64,000 nt of DNA from Methylotenera sp. (GTDB taxonomy: Bacteria > Pseudomonadota > Gammaproteobacteria > Burkholderiales > Methylophilaceae): positions 62,001 through 126,000 of the forward strand of contig NZ_JAURYU010000045.1 in NCBI RefSeq assembly GCF_030653755.1. The letters are read 5' to 3'. The first letter of the stretch is position 1. Each line of letters opens with the position of its first letter. The translations under genes were made by a program, and so were the position numbers. The notes beneath the pieces are model-generated. The model was not told the DNA's origin, did no database searches, and saw only the letters and a program-made list of their open reading frames with translations. Positions 42,488 through 53,822 of the stretch are shown here, piece after piece.

Positions 42488-43492
42488 ATGAGCTACAAGC
42501 TATTCAAGAGCCTGTCATTTTTTGGCGCAATACTCGCACTCTGTGTTGTGGTGCTAGGGGCATACGTGCGGCTATCTGATGCGGGGCTTGGCTGTCCTGA
42601 TTGGCCAGGATGCTATGGAACACTCACAGTTCCCCAAAGCGAGGCCGCCATCCAGCAGGCACAAGCTCTGCACCCAGACAGCCCAATTGAAACAGCTAAA
42701 GCATGGAAAGAAATGGCGCATCGCTACTTAGCTGGCACATTAGGATTATTAGTATTGGCAATATTTGTGTTGGGATGGCACAATAAAAACCAATTAAAAG
42801 TAGCACCTAGCCTCACTACCGCATTGCTCATCATCATCGTTTTTCAAGCACTATTGGGAATGTGGACGGTGACCATGCTATTAAAACCAGTGATAGTCAG
42901 CGCACATCTCATTGGCGGACTCACCACGCTAGGCCTGCTTACATGGATAGCGCATCGGCACAGCACTACACATCACCATCAATCATTACCTCCACTACTA
43001 AAACTAATGGTGCGTGGTGCAATATTCGTCCTGCTAGCACAAGTGCTACTAGGAGGATGGACTAGCACCAACTACGCAGCCCTGGCATGCACCGACTTTC
43101 CAACATGCCATGGTCGCTGGATGCCTGATATGGACTTCAACGATGCATTTCATCTAATCCGCGAGCTTGGGCAAAGTGCGAATGGTGGAAACTTAACGCT
43201 AAGCGCACTTACCGCCATCCAATGGACTCATCGAGTTGGTGCGCTCGTGACTTTTATTTATATTGCAACTCTTGTTTTCTTACTTTTTAAAGTAGTAACC
43301 TTCAGAAAAATAGCATTAGTGCTACTCACCCTATTAGTCGCGCAAATCGCAATCGGCATCGCTAATCTAATTCTGCAATTACCGTTAGTATTAGCCGTTT
43401 CTCATAACCTAGGTGCGGCATTACTGGTCATCACTATTATCGTTCTTAATTCCAAAATCACGGAGCATCAAAATGAGCACTCAAAAACTTAA
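42488..43492 (+). CDS. ctaA: Heme A synthase (COX15/CtaA)
   Basis: [39 protein letters not shown]. Confidence 0.95.
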   Translation: MSYKLFKSLSFFGAILALCVVVLGAYVRLSDAGLGCPDWPGCYGTLTVPQSEAAIQQAQALHPDSPIETAKAWKEMAHRYLAGTLGLLVLAIFVLGWHNKNQLKVAPSLTTALLIIIVFQALLGMWTVTMLLKPVIVSAHLIGGLTTLGLLTWIAHRHSTTHHHQSLPPLLKLMVRGAIFVLLAQVLLGGWTSTNYAALACTDFPTCHGRWMPDMDFNDAFHLIRELGQSANGGNLTLSALTAIQWTHRVGALVTFIYIATLVFLLFKVVTFRKIALVLLTLLVAQIAIGIANLILQLPLVLAVSHNLGAALLVITIIVLNSKITEHQNEHSKT

Positions 43493-44405
43493 AAGTGAGC
43501 TACACATGCACGTTAACCTCATGAACCAAATCAAAGTACTAGCTCCGCGATTAAAAAACTTCTTTCCGCTGTGCAAGCCTCGCGTCACTTCTCTGATTGT
43601 TTTCACCGCACTGATTGGTATGTTTTTAGCAACACCAAACATGGTACCGCTTCCATTACTGTTAGCCACCACACTTGGCATTGCATTTGCATCAGGCGCT
43701 GCTGCTGCATTTAACTGTTTAATCGAACACAAAATTGATGCCAACATGGCACGTACACGCGCACGCCCACTACCCACTGGCCAAGTATCTTCAAATGAAA
43801 CTATGATATTCGCCACATTACTCGGCGGCACTGGCCTTGCAATTCTATATTTCTACGTGAACCCGCTTACTATGTGGCTAACCCTTGCTACGTTTGTAGG
43901 TTACGCCGTGATTTATACCATTTTCCTTAAACCTGCCACGCCAATGAACATCGTGATTGGCGGTGCATCGGGCGCTATGCCCCCGATCTTGGGTTGGGCA
44001 GCTGTCACCAACACAGTCTCACCTGAATCACTGATTATGTTTTTAATCATTTTTGCATGGACGCCTCCCCATTTTTGGGCGCTCGCATTGTATCGCCGAG
44101 AGGAGTATGCCAAAGTCGGCATGCCGATGCTACCTGTGACACACGGCGAGGCATTCACCTTACTGCACATCCTGCTTTACACTGTAATTTTGGTGGCAGT
44201 TTCACTGATGCCTTACGGTTTGGGCATGAGTGGCATGTTTTATTTAGTATCCGTCACTATATTAAATGCAATCTTCATGGCTTATGTCATCAAACTTTAC
44301 TTACATTACTCAGATGATTTAGCAAAGCGCACTTTTAGGTACTCAATTATTTACTTAACACTATTATTTGCAGCTTTATTAATCGACCATTACTTACCAC
44401 TTTGA
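43473..44405 (+). CDS. ctaB: Protoheme IX farnesyltransferase
   Basis: [64 protein letters not shown]. Confidence 0.96.
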   Translation: MSTQKLKSELHMHVNLMNQIKVLAPRLKNFFPLCKPRVTSLIVFTALIGMFLATPNMVPLPLLLATTLGIAFASGAAAAFNCLIEHKIDANMARTRARPLPTGQVSSNETMIFATLLGGTGLAILYFYVNPLTMWLTLATFVGYAVIYTIFLKPATPMNIVIGGASGAMPPILGWAAVTNTVSPESLIMFLIIFAWTPPHFWALALYRREEYAKVGMPMLPVTHGEAFTLLHILLYTVILVAVSLMPYGLGMSGMFYLVSVTILNAIFMAYVIKLYLHYSDDLAKRTFRYSIIYLTLLFAALLIDHYLPL

Positions 44406-44624
44406 TTTCAAATACATGTACTGTAAAAATAATCTCTAAAATAATATTTAGATTGATTCTGAACCATATAAAAAGTCAGGTTTCAAATGTAAAATTAAAG
44501 ATTACGTTGTATAATCCCGCGGTTAAAGCACGTGCATTATTGTTTAGAATTGAAACAGATGCTGGTATGACTGAGGCGCAACAATAAACCTCTACTCATC
44601 AATATGATTTAGTTTTATTTAAGG

Positions 44625-46067
44625 ATGAAAGTAATGAGCACTAATAATGTAGAAACGTTTTACGACGACTACGTCATACGCAGATTTAGCGTAATGGCAG
44701 TAGTCTGGGGTGTGGTAGGGATGTTGCTGGGTGTTATTGTTGCAGCGCAACTTGCCTTCCCAGAATTAAACCTTGGTTTACCTTGGACAAGCTTTGGTCG
44801 CTTGCGTCCGTTGCATACAAATGCAGTGATTTTTGCATTCGGAGGCTGTGCATTATTTGCAACATCCTATTACGTAGTTCAACGTACCAGCCAAACTAAA
44901 CTAGCGTTTCCATTGCTAGCACGCTACACCTTCTGGGGCTATCAAGCAGTGATTATTGCTGCAATAATTTCGCTTCCATTAGGCTACACGCAAGGTAAAG
45001 AATATGCAGAGCTAGAATGGCCTATAGACTTATTATTACTAGTCGTTTGGATCATGTACGCACTGGTTTTCTTTGGTACGATTGCTCAAAGAAAAATTAA
45101 ACATATTTATGTTGCTAACTGGTTTTATGGCGCGTTCATCATCGTTGTGGCAATTTTGCATATTGTTAACAGTGCTGCAATTCCTGCAGAATGGATGAAA
45201 TCATATTCAGCATACGCTGGTGTACAAGATGCAATGGTGCAATGGTGGTATGGTCACAATGCAGTTGGTTTCTTCTTAACAGCTGGTTTCTTAGGCATGA
45301 TGTATTACTTCGTCCCTAAACAAGCAGAGCGTCCAATATATTCATATCGTCTATCGATTGTGCATTTCTGGGGTTTGATTTTCACTTACATGTGGGCAGG
45401 TTCACATCACTTGCACTACACAGCGCTACCAGACTGGACACAATCAGTAGGCATGGTGCTATCTTTAATACTATTAGCGCCAAGCTGGGGCGGTATGATT
45501 AATGGCATGATGACCATGTCAGGTGCATGGCATAAACTACGTGATGACCCTATCTTACGCTTCCTGATCGTTTCATTATCTTTCTACGGCATGAGTACGT
45601 TTGAAGGCCCAATGATGGCAATTAAAACGGTAAATGCGCTATCGCACTACACAGACTGGACAGTTGGTCACGTTCACTCAGGTGCTTTAGGTTGGGTTGG
45701 CTTCATTTCAATGGGTTCACTATACTTCTTAGTGCCTCGCTTATGGGGCGTAAAACAAATGTATAGCAAAAAAGCTATTGAGCTGCACTTCTGGTTAGCC
45801 ACAATTGGTGTAGTGCTTTACATTACCGCAATGTGGATTTCAGGCGTTACGGCTGGTTTGATGTGGCGCGCGATGAACGATGATGGCACACTCACTTACA
45901 CATTCGTTGAATCTGTTAAAGCAATGCACCCATTCTATGTAATCCGTATGATTGGTGGCTTGATGTATGTGAGCGGCATGATCATCATGTTGTGGAACGT
46001 CATCAAAACAGTGCAAATGGGGCAAGCAACTCGCGCCAGAATCCCTTCAACAGTTGTTCATGCTTAA
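44625..46067 (+). CDS. ccoN: cbb3-type cytochrome c oxidase subunit I
   Basis: [59 protein letters not shown]. Confidence 0.97.
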   Translation: MKVMSTNNVETFYDDYVIRRFSVMAVVWGVVGMLLGVIVAAQLAFPELNLGLPWTSFGRLRPLHTNAVIFAFGGCALFATSYYVVQRTSQTKLAFPLLARYTFWGYQAVIIAAIISLPLGYTQGKEYAELEWPIDLLLLVVWIMYALVFFGTIAQRKIKHIYVANWFYGAFIIVVAILHIVNSAAIPAEWMKSYSAYAGVQDAMVQWWYGHNAVGFFLTAGFLGMMYYFVPKQAERPIYSYRLSIVHFWGLIFTYMWAGSHHLHYTALPDWTQSVGMVLSLILLAPSWGGMINGMMTMSGAWHKLRDDPILRFLIVSLSFYGMSTFEGPMMAIKTVNALSHYTDWTVGHVHSGALGWVGFISMGSLYFLVPRLWGVKQMYSKKAIELHFWLATIGVVLYITAMWISGVTAGLMWRAMNDDGTLTYTFVESVKAMHPFYVIRMIGGLMYVSGMIIMLWNVIKTVQMGQATRARIPSTVVHA

Positions 46068-46078
46068 GAGATCAAAAA

Positions 46079-46705
46079 ATGTCAGATAAAGAACAAAAAG
46101 GCTTTACCCACGAAAAAATTGAAACCAACAGTTTTCTGATGGTAATTTTGATTCTAGTCGTGGTCTCATTTGGTGGCTTAGTTGAAATCGTGCCACTTTT
46201 CTTCCAAAAATCTACGACACAGCCTGTGGAAGGTTTAAAACCTTACACTGCGCTAGAGTTGGCTGGTCGAGACATTTATACACGTGAAGGTTGCTACAAC
46301 TGTCACTCACAAATGATTCGTCCTTTTAAAGCTGAAACATTACGATACGGTCACTACTCTGTGGCTGGGGAGTTTGTTTACGACCGTCCATTCCAATGGG
46401 GTAGTAAACGTACTGGTCCAGATTTACACCGCGTAGGTGGCCGCTACAGTGATGAATGGCACCGTATTCACTTGATTAATCCACGTGACTTGGTACCAGA
46501 GTCTGTTATGCCAGCTTACCCATGGTTAGAAAAAAACCTTGTAGATGCTAAAAACATGCCAGCTCATATGCGTGCTTTAAAAATTGCTGGTGTTCCATAT
46601 ACTGATGAAGAAATCAAAAGTGCAGCAAATGACGTATACGGAAAAACAGAAATGGAAGCAATGATTGCCTACTTGCAAGTGCTGGGTACAGCACTTAAAC
46701 AATAA
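46079..46705 (+). CDS. ccoO: cbb3-type cytochrome c oxidase subunit II
   Basis: [55 protein letters not shown]. Confidence 0.97.
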   Translation: MSDKEQKGFTHEKIETNSFLMVILILVVVSFGGLVEIVPLFFQKSTTQPVEGLKPYTALELAGRDIYTREGCYNCHSQMIRPFKAETLRYGHYSVAGEFVYDRPFQWGSKRTGPDLHRVGGRYSDEWHRIHLINPRDLVPESVMPAYPWLEKNLVDAKNMPAHMRALKIAGVPYTDEEIKSAANDVYGKTEMEAMIAYLQVLGTALKQ

Positions 46706-46715
46706 GTAATTAATC

Positions 46716-46859
46716 ATGGACATTATAGATTTACGCAGCATAGCCACAGTCGCAGCCCTAGTTACCTTTGTAGGCATCTGGGTCTGGGCTTGGTCTGGGC
46801 GGCATAAAAAAGACTTTGACGAAGCGGCAAAATTGCCGCTTGAGGGAGATGAAGAATGA
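46716..46859 (+). CDS. ccoQ: cbb3-type oxidase subunit CcoQ
   Basis: Not in ORF track; MDIIDLRSIATVAALVTFVGIWVWAWSGRHKKDFDEAAKLPLEGDEE; overlaps ccoP start. Confidence 0.93.
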   Translation: MDIIDLRSIATVAALVTFVGIWVWAWSGRHKKDFDEAAKLPLEGDEE

Positions 46860-47758
46860 GTGATTTTACAAGCGATTTCTGGCCGTACTTTATTTCGGCA
46901 ATCGTGATTGGCGGTATCGTATTCTGTTTAACGATACTATTTATGACTAGCAAGTCACATGACCCAGCGCACACTGGTGAATCAACTGGCCATGTATATG
47001 ACGAAGACATCGTCGAAATGAACAACCCAATGCCAAGATGGTGGATGTGGATGTTTATCATCACCTGTGTATTTGGTGTAGTCTACCTATTTCTTTATCC
47101 AGGCTTAGGTACTTACGCTGGTAAATTGGGCTGGACTCAAGTAAAGCAGTATGAGCAGGAAGTTAAAGAAACGAACGATCGCATCGCACCTATTTATGCA
47201 AAGTTTTCATCTATGTCAGGTGAAGAAGTTGCACAAGACCCTAAAGCGATGGCAATTGGCGAGCGTTTGTTTATGAACAACTGTTCACAATGTCACGGTT
47301 CTGATGCACACGGCAGCAGAGGCTTTCCAAACCTAACGGATAATGATTGGTTATATGGTGGTGCACATGAAACCATTAAAGAAACGATCACTAACGGCAG
47401 AAACGGTATGATGCCTCCAATGGCTGCAGCAGTAGGTAGCCCTGAAGATGTTAAAAACGTAGCGCACTACGTACTCAGCTTATCAAACAGCGAGCATGAG
47501 GCAAGTCGTGCCGCGTTAGGTAAAGAGAAGTTTGTAGCATGTGCAGCGTGCCATGGTCCAGACGGTAAAGGTAACCAAGCAATTGGTGCACCAAACTTAA
47601 CTGACGACATATGGCTTCATGGCGCTGGTGAAGCAGCGATTATTCACCGCATCAATAACGGCTTAAACAACAAAATGCCAGCACAAGGTTCACGCCTGAC
47701 ACCTGAGCAAATTCATGTGCTAGCCGCTTACGTATGGCGCTTCTCTAATGTTAAATAG
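46856..47758 (+). CDS. ccoP: cbb3-type cytochrome c oxidase subunit III (dihaem)
   Basis: CSQCHGSDAHG and CAACHGPDGKGNQAIGAPNLTDDIWLHG. Confidence 0.97.
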   Translation: MSDFTSDFWPYFISAIVIGGIVFCLTILFMTSKSHDPAHTGESTGHVYDEDIVEMNNPMPRWWMWMFIITCVFGVVYLFLYPGLGTYAGKLGWTQVKQYEQEVKETNDRIAPIYAKFSSMSGEEVAQDPKAMAIGERLFMNNCSQCHGSDAHGSRGFPNLTDNDWLYGGAHETIKETITNGRNGMMPPMAAAVGSPEDVKNVAHYVLSLSNSEHEASRAALGKEKFVACAACHGPDGKGNQAIGAPNLTDDIWLHGAGEAAIIHRINNGLNNKMPAQGSRLTPEQIHVLAAYVWRFSNVK

Positions 47759-47827
47759 TCTAATGCTAAATAGTTTCATTTAGCGCTAAATATCTAACTT
47801 AACGCTACTGAACAAAAAGCATCTTAA

Positions 47828-47870
47828 CGCCCACTATTTAGCTTATGCTAAAATAGTGGGCGTTTTTATT
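47828..47870 (+). terminator. Terminator after ccoNOQP
   Basis: cgcccactattt...aaatagtgggcgtttttatt. Confidence 0.75.
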
Positions 47871-47902
47871 TTAGTCACAATTTTTAATCAAGTCTGAATA
47901 AA

Positions 47903-49339
47903 GTGTCCATCCAGAAAAGTAAATCAAAAAAAACGATTCCGATCGTCAATGATCCTGCGCAGCCTGTCACTAGATCACTTTACGAACCACATCAAAAAAT
48001 CTACCCTCGCAACACTGCTGGTCTTTATAAAAACTGGCGCTGGGCTATGATTTGGATTACACAAATTGTGTTTTACGGTGTGCCTTGGTTACAATGGGGT
48101 GAGCGACAAGCTGTATTATTGGACATTAGTACCCACCGGTTTTATATTTTTGGTTTAGTACTATATCCGCAAGATCTCATTTACTTGGTGGTGATTTTAA
48201 TCATCGCCGCGTTAGCTCTTTTCTTATTTACTGCTGTAGCAGGTCGACTTTGGTGCGGCTTTGCCTGCCCACAATCAGTCTACACAAAAATATTTTTATG
48301 GATTGAAAGACAAGTTGAAGGCGACCGCGCAGCGCGCCTTCGCTTAGACGCAAGTAAACTTAACCGGAACAAAGTATTCAAAAAAACACTGAAACACAGC
48401 CTTTGGATTAGCTTCTCCGTATGGACTGGCTTTACTTTCTTAGGATACTTCGCACCGATACGCGACCTGATGCAGAGCATTTTACAATTCCATTTAAGCC
48501 CTTGGGAAACCTTTTGGATTTGTTTTTATGGTTTTGCCACTTACGGTAACGCAGGGTTCCTGCGCGAACAAATCTGTAAACATATGTGCCCGTATGCGCG
48601 CTTTCAAAGTGCCATGTTTGACAATGACACGCTCATTGTGACTTACGATGAAGAGCGTGGTGAACCACGTAGTGGACGCTCACGCAAGGTAGATGCCAAA
48701 CAAAGTGGCTTGGGAGACTGTATTGATTGCAACTTCTGTGTACAAGTATGTCCAACTGGTATTGATATCCGCAATGGATTGCAATATGAATGTATTAGCT
48801 GCGGCTTATGTGTGGATGCATGTAATAGCATTATGGACAAAATGGAATATCCTCGTGGCTTAATTCGTTTTTCTACTCAAAATGCGCTAACTAATCACTG
48901 GACACAAGAGCAAGTCGTGAAGAAAATTTTACGTCCTCGTGTGCTCATTTACACAGGTTTGCTCCTGCTCATGAGTGCAGGCTTGGTGTATTCACTAGTG
49001 ACACGCATACCATTCAAGGTAGATATCATCCGTGATCGTGGTGTTATGTCACGACTAGTGTCAGGTGGAAAAGTTGAAAATGTCTATCAAATGCAAATCA
49101 CCAACGCGTCTGAACAAGTTGAAACTTTCAAGATTTCAGTCTCTGGAATTGAGGGTTTATCACTAGCTTCGAGCAAAGAGTTTACAGTGAATGCGGCTGA
49201 ATCCAGAATGGTGGCAGTCAGCTTACAAATTGCAGATGGCTCTATCAAAAGTGGCTCACATCCAGTAATCTTTGAAATTGTTGCAAATGATTCAAACGAA
49301 CGTCTATTTGAGAAGTCTATTTTTTACATGTCACGCTAA
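47903..49339 (+). CDS. ccoG: Cytochrome c oxidase accessory protein CcoG/RdxA (polyferredoxin)
   Basis: AGRLWCGFACPQSVYTKIF; CIDCNFCVQVCPTGIDIRNGLQYECISCGLCVDAC; GTG start. Confidence 0.96.
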   Translation: MSIQKSKSKKTIPIVNDPAQPVTRSLYEPHQKIYPRNTAGLYKNWRWAMIWITQIVFYGVPWLQWGERQAVLLDISTHRFYIFGLVLYPQDLIYLVVILIIAALALFLFTAVAGRLWCGFACPQSVYTKIFLWIERQVEGDRAARLRLDASKLNRNKVFKKTLKHSLWISFSVWTGFTFLGYFAPIRDLMQSILQFHLSPWETFWICFYGFATYGNAGFLREQICKHMCPYARFQSAMFDNDTLIVTYDEERGEPRSGRSRKVDAKQSGLGDCIDCNFCVQVCPTGIDIRNGLQYECISCGLCVDACNSIMDKMEYPRGLIRFSTQNALTNHWTQEQVVKKILRPRVLIYTGLLLLMSAGLVYSLVTRIPFKVDIIRDRGVMSRLVSGGKVENVYQMQITNASEQVETFKISVSGIEGLSLASSKEFTVNAAESRMVAVSLQIADGSIKSGSHPVIFEIVANDSNERLFEKSIFYMSR

Positions 49340-49350
49340 AAGGTCAAGTA

Positions 49351-49611
49351 ATGTCAATAAAGCAAACCAACTATCAAAAAGCTAAATGGTGGAAATCAGG
49401 TTATGCATGGCTAGTATTTGGCGGCCCAGCGATTGTGGTAGTCGCTAGCCTAACCACCGTTTATATAGCTGTAAATGGACAAGATCCATTATTAACACGT
49501 GATGAAAATGTAGGCACAAAAACTCAATCACTAACGGCTGAAGAGAAGAATGCGCTTGAACCAGCTATTCGTGCACGCAATCATGCCGCTACTGGCGTGA
49601 ATAATCCATAA
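49351..49611 (+). CDS. Short FixH/CcoH-like protein
   Basis: 86 aa, KWWKSGYAWLVFGGPAIVVVASLTTVYIAVNGQDPLL; immediately downstream of ccoG. Confidence 0.7.
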   Translation: MSIKQTNYQKAKWWKSGYAWLVFGGPAIVVVASLTTVYIAVNGQDPLLTRDENVGTKTQSLTAEEKNALEPAIRARNHAATGVNNP

Positions 49612-49614
49612 ACC

Positions 49615-50277
49615 ATGCAAACAGCGCTCATTTATAGCTCATTACTCATGGGCATTGCAGGTGGTCCACACTGTGTTGCCATGTGTGGCGCCGCATGTAC
49701 TGCGCTGACGCAATCACCTCAAACACCTTACGCGATTTACCACTATCACATTGGTCGGCTCTGTGGCTATGCCTTGCTGGGGGCAATTGCAACTTTTGCC
49801 ATCCAAAGTATTGCTTGGCTATCGAGCTATAGCAGTGTACTTCACCCGCTATGGACTTTTTTCCATGTGCTAATATTTTTCTGGGGTGTGCTATTGATTA
49901 TTTATGCGCGCCAGCCAATTTGGGTGGATCGTGCAGGACGTAATATTTGGGGGCACGTAAAGAAACTGAGCACCAAACAAGGTGGCCATTTTTACATAGG
50001 CATGCTTTGGGCACTGATGCCGTGCGGCTTATTATATTCAGCGCTGATTATTGCTTCGTTTAACGGCAATCCTTTAGATGGCGCATTAAGTATGGCCGCT
50101 TTTGCTATAGGATCTAGCGTTTCTTTATTTTTAGCACCTTGGCTTTGGTTGAAGCTCAAAACAAAAACCATTGAGCCTTACGGCATGCGCTTAGCTGGCG
50201 TGTTACTCAGTGCTGCAAGCGCTTGGGCGATATGGATGGAGCTCACGCACAATACAAAAGTCTGGTGTGCCACATAG
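49615..50277 (+). CDS. SafE/TauE-like heavy-metal-associated membrane protein
   Basis: GIAGGPHCVAMCGAACTAL; WALMPCGLLYSALIIAS. Confidence 0.85.
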   Translation: MQTALIYSSLLMGIAGGPHCVAMCGAACTALTQSPQTPYAIYHYHIGRLCGYALLGAIATFAIQSIAWLSSYSSVLHPLWTFFHVLIFFWGVLLIIYARQPIWVDRAGRNIWGHVKKLSTKQGGHFYIGMLWALMPCGLLYSALIIASFNGNPLDGALSMAAFAIGSSVSLFLAPWLWLKLKTKTIEPYGMRLAGVLLSAASAWAIWMELTHNTKVWCAT

Positions 50278-50310
50278 CACTAGGTGTTGCATTTTTCGCA
50301 ACCAATAAAA

Positions 50311-51507
50311 CTAGATAGCGACAGCCTTTAACCCCTCTGTTGACGTATTCCACATCAAGAATACCTGTTTATTTTTTTGTAGCAATATTGGGTAGTCAGC
50401 ACTGGCTGTGGTATCTGCAATCACAGTGGGTGTTCCCCAACTTTTACCTTCATCATCAGATTTCATCAACCATATTTGACTCTTACCTGCATCTTTTTCA
50501 CGCCAAACCAGCCAGACATTATCGCCAACTGCCGCTAAAGCTGGATGCCCTGCCTGTTTCTTCATATTCCCAAACTTTTTAGAGGGAGATGACACCCAAG
50601 CCTCGCCGTCCATGCGTGCATAATATAGCGTAGCCTTCTCGCCAGCTTCATCATTACCACCATCAAACCAAGCCATGTGATAACCCCACCAGCGCTCCCC
50701 CTCTCCCCCACTCGCAAGTGCTGCGCCATGATGAGGGCAGCCATCTATCTTCCAGCGGCCGAAAGTTGCACGTTTGGGCTGTGGCGTTGTTTGATTGCTT
50801 GGAATCTCTGCAATCATGTGATCGCGCTCACTGCCTTCGAACACATGCCGCCACATTGCAACGACTGTACCATCGGGTTTGTTGGTAAGTGCTATACGAC
50901 AACACTCGCAACTACTATCTGCAAGTTTTTGCTCTAATGAAAAGCTTACGCCTTTATTTTCTGAAACAGCATAGTAAATTGCAGCACCCTCATAAGCTTG
51001 ATTGGCTGCCTTAGCAGCAAACAAATCTCGCTTATCTACCCAAGTCACAGTAATTTTGCCATCTGCGCCGACATTTAATGAATCAAAGCGATGCGTAATT
51101 TCGTTACGGTCCTGATGCACGATATAAGGTGTTTCAAACGTTTTACCTGCATCGATTGAACGCGCAAACCATATATATCCAGCAAATGGTTTTTTAAGCG
51201 CCTCTGTCCATGTTAAATAAATATAGCCTTCTGGTGAAATAGCCACCTTAGGACGCGCTTCTCCATCTGCACCAATTTTATGTGGGATGTGATTAACATT
51301 TGTCGGTTTTGAGAAGGTTTGCCCAGCATCTACACTCTTACTGACCTGTAAGAACCCATCATGCACTAACGCGCGCCATAAATTACCCTGCGCATCAAAA
51401 GCTACACTTACCGCGACAGCTGAACTCTGTTGCTTGGTATGTTCTTCGTGGGCATTTAAAACAAACGCACAACAAAATAAACTTAATCCAAAAAAATATT
51501 TAATCAT
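50311..51507 (-). CDS. Periplasmic sialidase-like (BNR) beta-propeller with CECC motif
   Basis: SVDAGQTF, SIDAGKTF, SDDEGKSWG Asp-box-like repeats; SSCECCRIAL; DGCPHHGAAL; signal peptide. Confidence 0.8.
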   Translation of the reverse strand: MIKYFFGLSLFCCAFVLNAHEEHTKQQSSAVAVSVAFDAQGNLWRALVHDGFLQVSKSVDAGQTFSKPTNVNHIPHKIGADGEARPKVAISPEGYIYLTWTEALKKPFAGYIWFARSIDAGKTFETPYIVHQDRNEITHRFDSLNVGADGKITVTWVDKRDLFAAKAANQAYEGAAIYYAVSENKGVSFSLEQKLADSSCECCRIALTNKPDGTVVAMWRHVFEGSERDHMIAEIPSNQTTPQPKRATFGRWKIDGCPHHGAALASGGEGERWWGYHMAWFDGGNDEAGEKATLYYARMDGEAWVSSPSKKFGNMKKQAGHPALAAVGDNVWLVWREKDAGKSQIWLMKSDDEGKSWGTPTVIADTTASADYPILLQKNKQVFLMWNTSTEGLKAVAI

Positions 51508-53822
51508 CAGTAATCAAATTTCAATTGCACATAAGCCGTGCGTTGTGGGTAAGGGTGAAATACATAAGATTTATAATTATTCAAATTATCTACGCCCAAA
51601 CTAGCAGTATAGCCTTTAGCAAACTTGTAGTTAGTTTTAAAGTCTACGACAAAAAACTTACTTGCAGCGCCAAATGTACTGTCATTTACATCACTATTAT
51701 CAAGTGCATTATATTGGCGACCACTATAACGAGCGGCTAAACTATACGTAAGATTATTCCCACTGCGGTAAGTGGCTACCGCTTTCAACATATTGCGCGG
51801 AATACGCGGTGGTTTATTGCCTATCGTATTGGGTGCAGCTTCATTACTTAACACCTCAGCCTCTGTAAAAGTAGCGCTTCCTTGAAAATCCAAACCATGG
51901 ATTAATACATCCTGCCACTGTGTAGCCAACTCTAGTCCGCGTGTACGAATATGGTCTACATTCTGTACAAAACCACAAGCAGACCTTGTACAAACACCAG
52001 TATCGTAAGGAATTGCACTACCATTCGCAAGGCTTTGCGAAATAAGCGCATCGTATTTATTTTCACTAAACAAACTAGCTCTAATCAAGCCGCTATCGTA
52101 GCGTCGCTCAACTGTGAGCTCTGCTGCAATCACCTCTTCTGGTTTTAAATTTGGATTAGCTTCAACAAAATAAGCTGTAGCACCATTCTGCAATGGCTGA
52201 AACATTTCGCTTACTGTTGGGAAGCGATATGCTTGACCTAACGCTAAGCGATATCCCCAAGCTGGTTCAGGCTCAAAGCTGATGGAAATCTTAGGTGAGA
52301 ATTTAGTTTCAGACTTATCTTTATAGTTTGCTGTTCGCAATACACTAGCAATTGTGGTTTTATTTTGGCCATCTTCAGCTTGCCAATGTTCTGCTCGCGC
52401 TCCCAAAGTGAGCGCCCATTTTGGGTTAATCTGCCATTTATCTTGCGCATAAATTGCATGGGTGACAGTTTCTCCACGTGCAGATGTATTTAAAGCCTCG
52501 TCATTGCCAGCTTTCCAGTCCGCAGTATTATGCGTATCACTTTTTAACGTGTATCGATCAACATGGTAGCCTAAATCAACAGTATGCTCATGTGGTCGTA
52601 AAGTAGCGCGTGCATCAAACACTGTCCAACCTGTTCCTGACAAGTCAGTGATGCGGCCAGTTCTTGTGATGTAAGGGTTACCTTGAGTCACCGTACCTGA
52701 AGCTATTGCATTAGCTGTGCTGTTTTTATCTTTTTGGTAGTCATAATCAGATAACGTTAATTGCCAATCAAAAAAGCCTTTCGTATTAGACTTAACATCC
52801 AGTGCCTGCATGACATGAAGTGACTCAGTTTCAGCAGGATTCATTCCCGAAACATCATAACGTTGACCATTAAAACTGACCCTACCGTTGTATACAGGAT
52901 TTCCCGCAGCATCCTTAATATAACTCTCAACATCTGTTGTGCCTTTCATATCCCAAACTGCCAAGGTATAGGCTATCTTAAGTGCGGGATTGATGTCGTA
53001 AGCTGTCTTCAGCTTAATGTTAGTCTGTTTGTTGCTATCAATACTGTTTGCCCCAAAAATCACTCGATCTGCATTTGTCTCACTTTTATCCTGATATGCT
53101 CCAGTTACTACAGGGCTTGCTCCAGGTGCAGTAGATGAAAGATTAGCCGTTGAAAAATTCATCGGCTGCCCTTCATTTTCCAAATAATCAGCACCCAACC
53201 AAAATGAAAAGTCATTCACCTTGTTACCAAAAGAGGCAGTCAAGTGATTGCCTTGATAGTGCTCATCAGTGCCATAAAGTTTAAAGTCCTGTGCAAAAGA
53301 CTGTGCACTTGCGTGTGCCTCAAACTTTTCTGGCATACGCGTGGCTATGCTCATCACACCACCAAACGAGTTACCAGCATACAGCGCAGAAAACGGCCCA
53401 TACATCATGCTAATGCTTTCAATTTCCTCTGGGCTCACCATGCCCCAACGTGGTGGGAATGCGAAGGAGTTACCAAGTAAATTAGAAAGTAGTACACCAT
53501 CCGCATACAGCAGACTTTGCGCACTGGATAAGGTACCAATCGTACGCGTCGCGATAATTCCGTTTCTGTCACCGATAAAACGCTCTCGTACTTGTATGCT
53601 AGGTAGATACTTCAAGGTTTGCGCAGGCGTTGCTGCGTTGATGTTCTCTTCAATCTGCTGTTTATCAAAAGTCTCTACAGTGGCTGGGTGCTTACTGATT
53701 CGACTATCAATCATCGATGCACGCACTTCAATGATCTCTAAGTCGATGGCTTCATTATGCTCTGCAAGTGATGTCATACTAAAACTGGCTGCAACGACTG
53801 TAAAAATAAGCTTTATTTGCAT
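51507..53822 (-). CDS. TonB-dependent outer membrane receptor
   Basis: Plug domain (IEEIEVRASM..., LLYADGVLLSN, ESISMMYGPFSALYAGNSFGGVMSIATR) and C-terminal barrel YVQLKFDY; stop overlaps next start (TGATG). Confidence 0.93.
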   Translation of the reverse strand: MQIKLIFTVVAASFSMTSLAEHNEAIDLEIIEVRASMIDSRISKHPATVETFDKQQIEENINAATPAQTLKYLPSIQVRERFIGDRNGIIATRTIGTLSSAQSLLYADGVLLSNLLGNSFAFPPRWGMVSPEEIESISMMYGPFSALYAGNSFGGVMSIATRMPEKFEAHASAQSFAQDFKLYGTDEHYQGNHLTASFGNKVNDFSFWLGADYLENEGQPMNFSTANLSSTAPGASPVVTGAYQDKSETNADRVIFGANSIDSNKQTNIKLKTAYDINPALKIAYTLAVWDMKGTTDVESYIKDAAGNPVYNGRVSFNGQRYDVSGMNPAETESLHVMQALDVKSNTKGFFDWQLTLSDYDYQKDKNSTANAIASGTVTQGNPYITRTGRITDLSGTGWTVFDARATLRPHEHTVDLGYHVDRYTLKSDTHNTADWKAGNDEALNTSARGETVTHAIYAQDKWQINPKWALTLGARAEHWQAEDGQNKTTIASVLRTANYKDKSETKFSPKISISFEPEPAWGYRLALGQAYRFPTVSEMFQPLQNGATAYFVEANPNLKPEEVIAAELTVERRYDSGLIRASLFSENKYDALISQSLANGSAIPYDTGVCTRSACGFVQNVDHIRTRGLELATQWQDVLIHGLDFQGSATFTEAEVLSNEAAPNTIGNKPPRIPRNMLKAVATYRSGNNLTYSLAARYSGRQYNALDNSDVNDSTFGAASKFFVVDFKTNYKFAKGYTASLGVDNLNNYKSYVFHPYPQRTAYVQLKFDY

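Noticed and set aside
44402-44587. 61-aa ORF between ctaB and ccoN
   Set aside because: AT-rich spacer with likely ccoN promoter (TATAAT at 44510-44515); peptide lacks recognisable features.
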